64,000 nt of DNA from Sandaracinobacteroides saxicola (GTDB taxonomy: Bacteria > Pseudomonadota > Alphaproteobacteria > Sphingomonadales > Sphingomonadaceae). The first letter of the stretch is position 1; each line of letters starts with the position of its first letter. A program made the position numbers and the translations under genes. Under the pieces are notes generated by a model. The model was not told where the DNA came from. It was given only the letters and a program-made list of their open reading frames with translations, and did not search any database. This document shows, piece after piece, positions 9,901-16,147 of the stretch. Location of the stretch: NCBI RefSeq assembly GCF_014117445.1, contig NZ_CP059851.1:186001-250000 (forward strand), written 5' to 3'.

Positions 9901-10416
9901 GAAAGCGGCGCTGAAATTATGGTCGCTCTGGTGCGGCAGGGTCGAGGATTTGGCGCCATGATCGTCCCCCACGATCGCCAGCACGCCGCCATGCTTCGCC
10001 GTCCCGGCGGCATTGGCATGCTTCAGCACGTCCATCGCCCGGTCGAGCCCCGGCCCCTTGCCATACCAGATGCCGAACACGCCATCCACGGTCGCGCCCG
10101 GCCGCATCCCCACCATCTGGCTGCCCCACACCGCCGTCGCCCCCAACTCCTCGTTCACCCCGGGCACGAAGCGCACATTGGCCGCCTCCAGCAGCTTCTT
10201 CGTCCGCCACAGCTCCTGGTCGAACGCGCCCAGCGGACTGCCGCGATAGCCGCTGATGAAGCCGCCGGTGTTCAGCCCCGCCGCCGCATCGCGCGCCCGC
10301 TGCACCAGCGCCAGCCGCACCAGCGCCTGCGTGCCGGACAGGAAGATGCGCTCCCCCTCCACCGCGTAACGATCATCCAGCTTCACCGCCCGATTGCGCA
10401 ATTCGATGCTGCTCAC
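6976..10416 (-). CDS. Indolepyruvate ferredoxin oxidoreductase, fused subunits
   Basis: A 1146-aa fusion of the IorA-like and IorB-like parts. It would oxidise aryl- or branched-chain 2-oxo acids to acyl-CoA with ferredoxin as electron acceptor, in the cytoplasm. From the N-terminus: pyrimidine-binding domain (GYRGSPLGAFDQELW), thiamine-diphosphate domain with YFCSGCPHN and IGCHIMALWMD, a 4Fe-4S region (VCEGCGDCSVQSNC, then CNKDFSCVKGFCP), and a gamma-type domain (NILVTGIGGTGVLTV). The GTG at 10416 follows GGGGAG; an in-frame TTG at 10455 lacks a good ribosome site. The 3' end runs into the 145-bp hairpin element, which may act as its terminator. Confidence 0.9.
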   Translation of the reverse strand: MSSIELRNRAVKLDDRYAVEGERIFLSGTQALVRLALVQRARDAAAGLNTGGFISGYRGSPLGAFDQELWRTKKLLEAANVRFVPGVNEELGATAVWGSQMVGMRPGATVDGVFGIWYGKGPGLDRAMDVLKHANAAGTAKHGGVLAIVGDDHGAKSSTLPHQSDHNFSAAFVPFLAPASVHEFVEYGLLGIAMSRFAGTWVGYKATADTVETSATVDTANERRSIIIPPFDFPEGGLHVRPNDIWRDEDTRLQRYKGFAAMAFAKANGIDRVVWDTPKPRFGIVTTGKAFADTMEALDELGITEAVARDIGLRLYKVGMPWPLEPDGMRGFAEGLEEVLVIEEKREFIEHQLKWQLYNWREDVRPRVVGKQDEAGDWLLSPDNELSPGMIAKVVAQRIARFHKTERIANALSFFADQDAKAARHVTPAKRSPYFCSGCPHNSSTKVPEGSRALAGIGCHIMALWMDRAETFTQMGGEGVTWVGEAPFTNEKHVFANLGDGTYFHSGLLAVRQSIAAGVNITYKILYNDAVAMTGGQKHDGELTVPQIARQMLAEGAKSVAVLTEDLSRYPDGLLPKEVALHDRAMLDVVSKAYAATPGCTVIIYDQTCAAEKRRRRKRGLMADPDRRVVINPAVCEGCGDCSVQSNCVSVEPLETEFGRKRRINQSSCNKDFSCVKGFCPSFVSVSGGKLKKPAATSLEIGTLPEPAVPALTAPVNILVTGIGGTGVLTVSALLGMAGHLAGVASTTADMAGLAQKGGAVWSHVRLAPTNEALLGPRIMAGTADLVIACDAVVAADKAAQTLMIPTRTVTVANANIAPTADFVRNRDLDFKTHQVVKTIEGASKASHMVAAEKIATALMGDAIAANVMLLGYAWQQGLIPLPLSAIQGAIELNGVSVPFNLQAFALGRLLAAEPARVEAMVGGGEAPALTLDERIATRVSDLTAYQDAAYAQRFADGVARVRAAEAPFGSTALTEAVMASLHKLMAYKDEYEVARLYSDGRFTGQLDATFAERARLTFHLAPPLLSRIDPATGRPKKIGLPGWLVVPLFGVLARMKGLRGTAFDLFGRTEERRHERAAIGAFEADVEMLLRGLRADNLALAVEIARLPLDVRGFGPVKEDAAKAVALRRKALLAKWPGMARQAAA

Positions 10417-10559
10417 CCGCCGTCTCCCCACCCGAATCAGGGCGTAATAGGACAATAATACTGACCTTTTATCCCCGATGCAAGATCAGGACTTTACCGT
10501 CTTGTGCCAATCTTCCGCAGGTCTTAGCCTGCCCTTGAGGGGATATCAGGGAGACACAC

Positions 10560-12692
10560 ATGAGCCTCGTCCGCGTTTCGATTGCAACCCTCGCCATCGC
10601 GCTCGCCACCCCGCCTGTCGCCGCGCACGGCTCCCACGGCGCGCTGCGGCCCGGCCTCGCCAAACTCACCATGGCCGGCGACCAGGACACCCCCACGTCC
10701 AAAACCCCCGCCGGCGCCGTGCCAAAGGAGCAGCTCGCCGTCCCGCCCGCCAACGCGCAGCGCTTCACCATCCTCTCGATCGCCGGCCCGCATGGCAGCG
10801 CCGCCATCTGGCGCACCGCGGACGGCACCCTCATCAGCCGCGAATCCATCCTGCTGCGCGGCCAGGTGTGGGAACAGGATCAGACCATCCGCCCCGGCGC
10901 CGACGGCATGCCCGTCTCCAGCACGGTGCGCGGCTACAGCCCGCAGGGCAACAGCGGCGAAACCTTCACCATCGCCAACGGCCAGGCGAGCTGGAAAAGC
11001 CAGATCGATGCCGGCAGCGTCGCCTACAGCGGCCCGGCCTATTATGCCACCGCCGGCGGCACCTTCAGCGCCAACGCCGACCTTGCGGAAAAACTGCTCG
11101 CCGCCCCCAACCGCACCCTGAAACTCCTCCCCGGCGGCGAGGCCCGCGCCACGAAACTCACCGAAGCCACCGTCGGCAGCGGCGCCAGCCAGAAAAAGAT
11201 CATCGCCTGGGCGATCGAGGGCTTCGGCCTCTCCCCCTTCCCGGTCTGGATGAACGAGGACGGCAGCTTCTTCGGCATCGGCGGCGGCTTCGCGCTCCTC
11301 CCCGTCGGCTACGAGGGCGAGCTCAGAAAACTCGAAACCGCGCAGGACGAGGCGCTGGCGAGACGCTCCCCCGACATCGCCCGCACCGTCGGCGTGAAGG
11401 CGCCCGATGCCATCGCCTTCACCAATGTCCGCACCTACGACGCCGACAAACAGCGCTTCCTCGACGCGCAGACGGTCGTCGTCACCGATGGAAAGATCAG
11501 CCGCGTCGGCCCCGCCGCCGGCTTCACGCCCGCGCAGGGAACCACCCTCATCGACGGCAGCGGCAAGACCCTCGTCCCCGGCCTGTGGGACTGCCACATG
11601 CATTTCGGCGACGATTTCAGCGGTCCCATGCTGCTCTCCCTCGGCGTCACCAGCGTCCGCGACCCCGGCAACAGCATCCCCCTCACCCTCGCCCGCCGCG
11701 ACCGCGCGGCGAAAGGCGAGCTGCTGACGCCCAAGGTCTACGCCAGCGTCCTCATCGACGGCAAAGGCCCCAACACGGCGCAGGTCGCCAGCGTCGCCAC
11801 CACGCAGGCCGAGGCCGACAAGATCATCGAGGACGCCAAACGCGACGGCCTCATCGGCGTCAAATTCTACGGCACCTTCGATCCGAAGCTCCTCAAACCC
11901 AGCATCGCCAAGGCGCACAGCCTCGGCCTCCACGTCCACGGCCACATCCCGCAGGGCCTGCGCACGCAACAGGCGCTGGACGCCGGCTATGACGAGATCA
12001 CCCACATCAACTGGGTGATGATGCAGGCCATGCCCGACAGCATCGTCACCACGTCGAACGGCATCAACCGCTTCGAAGGCCCGGGCCGCTACGCCAAGGA
12101 TGTCGATCTCAACGCCGAGCCGATGAAGTCGCTGATCGCCCGCATGGCCAAACAGAAAACCACCGTCGATCCCACGCTGGTGACGTTCGAGGGGCTGTAC
12201 GTCCCCGACAATGGCGACCTGTCGCCCGCCTACGCCCCCTTCCAGGGCACCATGCCGCCGGCGACCGAACGCGGCTTCCGCCAGGGCGGTTTCGCCGTGC
12301 CCGCGGACCTCACCCGCGCCGACTACCGCCGCAGCTTCGCCAAGATGCAGAGCCTGGTGTTCGAACTGTACAAGGCCGGCGTCCCCATCGTCGCCGGCAC
12401 CGACGGCAGCGGGCTGGAGATCGTCCGCGAGCTCGAACTCTATGTCGCCGCCGGCATGACGCCCGCCCAGGCGCTCAGCACCGCCACCATCCAGCCCGCG
12501 CGGCTGGTGGGCGCCGCCGCCACCACCGGCAGCATCGCGGTCGGCAAGGCCGCCGACCTGGTGCTCGTCGATGGCGACCCCTCCAGGAACATCGGCGACC
12601 TCCGCCGCACCAAACTCATCCTCACCCAAAACCGCCTGATGGACGCCGACGCCCTCCGCAAAGCCAGCGGCTTCAGCGGCCCGCCGAAATAA
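10560..12692 (+). CDS. Exported amidohydrolase family protein
   Basis: A 710-aa exported hydrolase with signal peptide (SIATLAIALATPPVAAHG). The C-terminal half is a metal-dependent amidohydrolase TIM barrel. The metal-binding HMH lies near residue 348 (LWDCHMHFGDD), a possible carbamylated Lys near 434 (GVKFYGTF), His near 460 (HVHGHIP) and 481 (ITHINWV), and the catalytic Asp in GTDGSG near 613. The N-terminal 280 residues form a separate domain of unknown role. AGGGAGA precedes the ATG. Secreted members of this family often cleave cyclic amides or dipeptides; the substrate is not evident. Divergent from the oxidoreductase gene. Confidence 0.85.
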   Translation: MSLVRVSIATLAIALATPPVAAHGSHGALRPGLAKLTMAGDQDTPTSKTPAGAVPKEQLAVPPANAQRFTILSIAGPHGSAAIWRTADGTLISRESILLRGQVWEQDQTIRPGADGMPVSSTVRGYSPQGNSGETFTIANGQASWKSQIDAGSVAYSGPAYYATAGGTFSANADLAEKLLAAPNRTLKLLPGGEARATKLTEATVGSGASQKKIIAWAIEGFGLSPFPVWMNEDGSFFGIGGGFALLPVGYEGELRKLETAQDEALARRSPDIARTVGVKAPDAIAFTNVRTYDADKQRFLDAQTVVVTDGKISRVGPAAGFTPAQGTTLIDGSGKTLVPGLWDCHMHFGDDFSGPMLLSLGVTSVRDPGNSIPLTLARRDRAAKGELLTPKVYASVLIDGKGPNTAQVASVATTQAEADKIIEDAKRDGLIGVKFYGTFDPKLLKPSIAKAHSLGLHVHGHIPQGLRTQQALDAGYDEITHINWVMMQAMPDSIVTTSNGINRFEGPGRYAKDVDLNAEPMKSLIARMAKQKTTVDPTLVTFEGLYVPDNGDLSPAYAPFQGTMPPATERGFRQGGFAVPADLTRADYRRSFAKMQSLVFELYKAGVPIVAGTDGSGLEIVRELELYVAAGMTPAQALSTATIQPARLVGAAATTGSIAVGKAADLVLVDGDPSRNIGDLRRTKLILTQNRLMDADALRKASGFSGPPK

Positions 12693-12700
12693 ACCAAAAC

Positions 12701-12993
12701 ACCCCTCCCGCACTGCGAAGCAGACAGCGGGGAGTCGCAGACGGCGCAAAGCACCAGCGGCGACTCGCGCGATAGCGCGGCGGGGGTGGGTGGTGTCAGC
12801 GCTTGAAGAGCACAACATCACCACCCCCCCAGCCCCTCCCCCGCAAGCGGGGGAGGTGTCAGCGGCCAAAGGCCGATGACGGAGGGGGCCCGGCCTGACA
12901 CGCGGCCACCGCGCGCCCATCAGCTCTCCCCCGGCGCCGAAGGCCAGCGAAGCTACCGGGGAGCGACTCGCGCAGCGAGCGGAGGGGGCCAGC
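12701..12993. repeat. Cluster of three GC-rich palindromic repeats
   Basis: The 377-bp gap between the amidohydrolase and the next gene is mostly repeats. Units lie at about 12701-12792 (CACCCCTCC ... GGGGGTGGGTGG type), 12830-12893 (hairpin of the type CCTCCCCCGCAAGCGGGGGAGG) and 12925-12993 (containing GGGGAGCGACTCGCG and AGCGAGCGGAGGGGGCC). Members of the same families recur throughout the window. No gene is seen in the gap. Confidence 0.85.
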
Positions 12994-13069
12994 GCCCCAA
13001 AAGCAGCCATATGCACCCTTGCAACTAAGAACCATTCGCAATAATCTCCCGCCCCAAGGAGACCCGCGC

Positions 13070-13471
13070 ATGCTCACCCCCCTCACCACCCTCCTCACAT
13101 CCCCCCAGGTCGCCCCGCACCTCCCCCGCGCCCTCATCGTCCGCGCCGCGCGCCAGTGGGTGTTGATCGCCCGCGCCGGCCGCAACCCCCGCCCGGCGCT
13201 CGCCACGCTGCTCGGCCCGCGCGGCGCCGCCGCCTTCGCCTGCCTGATGGAAAGCCTGGTCGTCGCCTGGCCCGACCCCTTCACCACCTATCCCCCCTGC
13301 GCCACCACCGAATCCCCCGACGAACGCACCCTCCTCACCCTCCTCACGCTGGCCGGCGACGACCCCGCCTTCCACACCCACCTCGCCGACCTCCTCCCCG
13401 CCGCCGACCGCACCCGCCTCCACCGCCTCGCCACCCGCACCACCGCCGAACTCACCACCCGCTTCGCCTGA
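13070..13471 (+). CDS. Hypothetical protein, 133 aa
   Basis: I do not recognise this protein. It is 133 aa, rich in Ala, Leu, Thr and Pro, mainly helical, with no signal peptide or clear membrane segment. The start at 13070 follows AGGAGA; an in-frame TTG at 13019 would add residues with no coding character. The strong C bias at third positions matches neighbouring plus-strand genes. It sits alone between two clusters of palindromic repeats, so co-transcription with a neighbour is unlikely. Confidence 0.6.
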   Translation: MLTPLTTLLTSPQVAPHLPRALIVRAARQWVLIARAGRNPRPALATLLGPRGAAAFACLMESLVVAWPDPFTTYPPCATTESPDERTLLTLLTLAGDDPAFHTHLADLLPAADRTRLHRLATRTTAELTTRFA

Positions 13472-13474
13472 CCA

Positions 13475-13710
13475 ACACCCCTCCTGCCCCGCGAAGCGGA
13501 GAGCGGGGAGTCGAAGACGACGCGAAGCATCAGCGGCGACTCGAGCGATAGCGCGGCGGGGGTAGGTGCGCTGACGCCGCGCCCAAACCACCGCGCTGTT
13601 TCCCCCCGTCGGGGGGAGCGACTCGCGGCGCAGCCGCGGCGGAGGGGGGCCTCGCCAACACCAAGGTCCTCCCCTGCAAGGGGAGGTGGCCCGAAGGGCC
13701 GGAGGGGTGA
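13475..13710. repeat. Second cluster of three GC-rich palindromic repeats
   Basis: The gap after the 133-aa gene holds three units. 13475-13568 is a diverged copy of the unit at 12701; 13599-13656 is of the CGACTCGCG type; 13665-13710 has the shape CCTCCCCTGCAAGGGGAGG followed by GGCCCGAAGGGCC. Nothing else is recognisable in the stretch. Confidence 0.85.
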
Positions 13711-13748
13711 CACCCTTCCCGCTGACACCCCGCCGCTGCCACCACCCA

Positions 13749-13777
13749 CGTCATGCTGAACTCGTTTCAGCACCCAT
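13749..13777. repeat. Short hairpin repeat, left border of Rhs island
   Basis: A 29-bp REP-like sequence with an inverted repeat TGCTGAAC ... GTTTCAGCA. A copy with two differences lies in the same orientation at 15024-15052. Each copy is preceded by a GC-rich palindromic repeat about 40 bp away, so the same composite borders the Rhs/immunity region on both sides. Confidence 0.75.
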
Positions 13778-14149
13778 TCCGCACACCGCACGCGCCAACA
13801 CCCTTTTCCTGTCCCTCCGACCCACGCCATCATCCGCCATGCGCCCCGCCTCGTGCCCTCCTGATCCGGCATCAACCGGATAACTGTACCGATGGGCTAT
13901 CGGCTGTGCGCTGCCGATGGGATCGGTCTGCAGGAACCGTCCCAGCTTGGGGGAGTAGGCCCGCGCCTTGTCGTGATAGACCCCCACCTCCAGCAGCCAC
14001 ATCTGACCCGTATAGCGGATGCGGCCCGTGTCCTGACCAGCCCCGCCAACCCCCGGTTCGCCGAGTGGGCCGTAGCTGTTCAGCACGGTCGCCACCTGAC
14101 CCGAACCATCGGCCTGCGCCGCCACCGACCCTAGCGCATCGGTAAGCAT
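13751..14149 (-). pseudogene. Rhs-repeat core remnant
   Basis: The reading frame matches the conserved end of the Rhs repeat-associated core: LTDALGSVAAQADGSGQV, GRIRYTGQMWLLEVGVYHD, KARAYSPKLGRFLQTDPIG (ending at about 13913). Intact Rhs proteins exceed 1000 aa and continue after DPIG with a short NLYAYV-type motif and a variable toxin domain. Both the long N-terminal part and that continuation are missing, and the last 50 codons are unrelated sequence that runs into a repeat. Homology seems to extend upstream of the ATG to about 14180, where the neighbouring gene ends. Best read as a displaced, decayed Rhs tip. Confidence 0.75.
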
Positions 14150-14177
14150 CGATTGCCGACGGGCGTAGAAATGCTCA

Positions 14178-14630
14178 CTAGGGCTGCCCTGGAACCGGCT
14201 TCATCCATGGCATCGCTTTGAACCGCGAGCGGCGGTTGTTCACAAACATTTTCTGGTTCGCCTGTTCAGCGTCATCGGGGTGGATATAGGTTTCATGAGG
14301 GGTCCGATAGGATTCGAAGCCATCTCCCATCACGCGGCCACCCAACCGTTCCGCCAGCTTCAGCAGCAGTTCCATGCCCATCGGCGATGGATTGATGATA
14401 TACAGCGCCGATGACGCAAAGCATAACGTCGACTCATAAGGCGCGCCCGTATCCATGATGATCGCGCCCCGGTCGCGCTCTACCTTCCAGGTTGGGTTGT
14501 CGCGAATAATCGCTTCGACTTCATCTTCAAGCACCGCAAGCTGCTGAACAATCTTGCCAACTAAAAACTGCCTTCGGTGTATCGTTCTAATGATACCGAC
14601 CTTGTATTTCTTCGTCATTTGCCGGACCAT
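14178..14630 (-). CDS. Hypothetical protein, possible orphan Rhs immunity protein
   Basis: A 150-aa soluble protein (starts MVRQMTKKYKV; MTKKYK at residue 5 is an alternative start). No family recognised. Residues 60-90 contain a hydrophobic stretch (CFASSALYIINPSPMGMELL), and the C-terminus is basic (NNRRSRFKAMPWMKP). Base composition is clearly less GC-rich than the rest of the window, which suggests recent transfer. It ends at the exact point where Rhs-core similarity begins. In orphan Rhs tip arrays an immunity gene is followed by another core fragment, so an immunity role is plausible, but this rests on position only. Confidence 0.6.
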   Translation of the reverse strand: MVRQMTKKYKVGIIRTIHRRQFLVGKIVQQLAVLEDEVEAIIRDNPTWKVERDRGAIIMDTGAPYESTLCFASSALYIINPSPMGMELLLKLAERLGGRVMGDGFESYRTPHETYIHPDDAEQANQKMFVNNRRSRFKAMPWMKPVPGQP

Positions 14631-14861
14631 GATCGGTCGTTAATGGCGCCACCCGTGCTTTGGCCCAGGCCCGACCTCAAATTACGGTGACAGTTTACTA
14701 AATGAGCAGACTTGGCCTCAAGTCTGACGCAGTCAGTCGCTCTTCTCTGAAACAGCTTGCCAACCTCGCGGTCCTCTGCTAACCATATTGGCATCATCGA
14801 GTCTCCGTCCAACACGCATACACCCCGCCCGACCCACCCAAAATCCCCGAAATCGCTAACG

Positions 14862-14909
14862 CCTTGATTCAGGCTGTCACTTTTTTCGACAAACCTTCCA
14901 GATTTCCTA
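14862..14909. repeat. 48-bp diverged direct repeat, copy 1
   Basis: Begins CCTTGATTCAGG, contains CACTTTTTTCG and ends with AACCTTCCAG plus TTTCCTA. It aligns over its length with 15103-15149 in the same orientation. The shared blocks are CCTTGATT, CACTTTTTTCG and CAACCTTCCA (AAACCTTCCA in this copy). No function is evident. Confidence 0.6.
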
Positions 14910-15023
14910 TCCGCAACAAACCAACAGCGCGTGATCTCCCCCTGTAAGGGGGAGCGACTCGCGAAGCGAGCGGAGGGGGTGAAACCTTCCACGCCAACAG
15001 CCCAACTGCCGTGCACACAACCC

Positions 15024-15052
15024 CGTCATGCTGAACTTGGTTCAGCACCCAT
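15024..15052. repeat. Short hairpin repeat, right border of Rhs island
   Basis: Second copy of the 29-bp repeat seen at 13749-13777, same orientation, 27 of 29 positions identical. Its hairpin is TGCTGAAC-TTG-GTTCAGCA. It is preceded by the palindromic repeat at 14935-14980, as the left copy is preceded by the repeat at 13665-13710. Confidence 0.75.
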
Positions 15053-15102
15053 CGCCCCTCCAACACCCCACGCAGCGCACAAAACCGCCGTTTCCGCCAA
15101 CC

Positions 15103-15149
15103 CCTTGATTAAGCACGCCACTTTTTTCGGTCAACCTTCCATAATCCTA
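15103..15149. repeat. 48-bp diverged direct repeat, copy 2
   Basis: Partner of 14862-14909 (see there). The spacing between the two copies is about 240 bp and includes the border hairpin repeat. Confidence 0.6.
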
Positions 15150-15225
15150 CAGCCCCTGCGCGGCTAAGCCGCGCGAAACGAGCGGCAATCTGCGCGCAGA
15201 GAGCGAGAAGAAAGAAAGGAAGAAC

Positions 15226-15247
15226 AAAAAGCGTGGCCAAGCCACGC
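15226..15247 (-). terminator. Intrinsic terminator of the parE-TPR-ispE operon
   Basis: On the minus strand GCGTGGC-TTG-GCCACGC (arms 15231-15237 and 15241-15247) is followed by TTTTTG. It lies about 90 bp past the ispE stop, the expected place for the end of this three-gene operon. A second palindrome, CGAAAATAGCGC/GCGCTATTTTTCG at about 15307-15334, lies between it and ispE. Confidence 0.8.
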
Positions 15248-15337
15248 TGTCGGACGTGTCGGTCGGCCACCGGCCGCCCGCACGCCGGCCAGGCCTTCGG
15301 CGAGTCGAAAATAGCGCCCAGCGCTATTTTTCGCCGC

Positions 15338-16147
15338 CTACGGCCGCAACCGCGTCACACACCCCCACCACCCCCCCGGCACCCCCGCCCCCGCCCGCAC
15401 CGCCGCGCCCTCATCCCCGAACAGCGCAAAACACGTCGCCCCGCTCCCGCTCATCCGCGCCAGCTGCACCCCCGCCAACCCGCGCAGCCACGCCAGAACC
15501 TCGGCAATCGCCGGCGCCATCCCCACCGCCGGCCCCTCCAGGTCATTCCGCGCAGCCTTCGCCACCGCCAGCGTCTCCCCCGCCGGCAGCGCGCCGCGAT
15601 CCACCCCGTCCCAGGCCCGGAACACCGGCCCCGTCGCCACCGCCACCCGCGGGTTCACCAGCAGCACCGGCACCCCCGTCACCGCCGACACCGGCGTCAG
15701 CACCTCGCCCCGCCCCTCACCCCGCACCGTCACACCGCGCACGCACGCCGCCACATCCGCCCCCAGCGTCGCGCCGATCGCCTCCAGCTCCGCCACCGAC
15801 CGACCCAGCCCCCAATGGCGGTTCAACAGCCGCAGCGCCGCCGCCGCATCCGCGCTGCCCCCGCCCAGCCCGGCCGCCACCGGGATCCGCTTCTCCAGCC
15901 GCAATGCCGCGCCCCGCCCGCTTTCCAGCGCCCGCGCCGCCCGCAGCACCAGATTCTCCTCCCCATCCCCCGCCGCCCCGGCGAATTCGCCCGACACACA
16001 CAGCGTCAGCGCCTCGCTCTCCGCCACCGCCAGCGTGTCGCCGAACTCGGTAAACGCGAACAGCGTCTCCAGCGCATGATAGCCATCCGTCTCCCGCCGC
16101 CGCACATGCAGCGCCAGGTTCAGCTTCGCCCAGGCCGTCTCGATCAC
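15338..16147 (-). CDS. ispE: 4-diphosphocytidyl-2-C-methyl-D-erythritol kinase
   Basis: A 269-aa GHMP kinase of the MEP pathway. It phosphorylates CDP-methylerythritol with ATP on the way to isoprenoid precursors. Signatures are the N-terminal WAKLNLALHVRRRETDGYH, the ATP-binding loop IPVAAGLGGGSADAAAAL near residue 95, and the C-terminal ARMSGSGATCFALF. It starts at GTG 16147, which overlaps the stop of the preceding TPR gene (GTGA), so it is probably translated by coupling; no strong ribosome site is seen. The longer frame to 16285 lies inside the TPR gene and is not used. Confidence 0.92.
   Translation of the reverse strand: MIETAWAKLNLALHVRRRETDGYHALETLFAFTEFGDTLAVAESEALTLCVSGEFAGAAGDGEENLVLRAARALESGRGAALRLEKRIPVAAGLGGGSADAAAALRLLNRHWGLGRSVAELEAIGATLGADVAACVRGVTVRGEGRGEVLTPVSAVTGVPVLLVNPRVAVATGPVFRAWDGVDRGALPAGETLAVAKAARNDLEGPAVGMAPAIAEVLAWLRGLAGVQLARMSGSGATCFALFGDEGAAVRAGAGVPGGWWGCVTRLRP

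Larger units (their letters stand above)
14631..15225. other. Gene-free repeat-rich spacer
   Basis: About 600 bp without a convincing gene. It holds a GC-rich palindromic repeat (14935-14980), the right copy of the 29-bp hairpin repeat (15024-15052) and two diverged copies of a 48-bp sequence (14862-14909 and 15103-15149). A small perfect hairpin GCGCGGC-TAA-GCCGCGC lies at 15158-15174. The left part is less GC-rich, like the adjoining 150-aa gene. Confidence 0.7.

Noticed and set aside
7192-10458. 1088-codon open frame on the plus strand
   Set aside because: It lies antisense to the clearly homologous oxidoreductase gene; its product is a low-complexity His/Arg/Gln-rich shadow typical of the complement of a GC-rich gene.
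10524-13016. 830-codon open frame on the minus strand
   Set aside because: Antisense to the amidohydrolase, composed of Gly/Ala/Asp-rich shadow sequence and running through intergenic repeats.
13475-13710. CRISPR-like array of repeats
   Set aside because: Units are palindromic, of different families, irregularly spaced and without unique spacers of even length; no cas genes are present.
14615-15016. 133-codon minus-strand frame upstream of the 150-aa gene, considered as a missing Rhs toxin
   Set aside because: It runs through a palindromic repeat, has no Rhs-core or toxin-like motif, and no convincing ribosome site.
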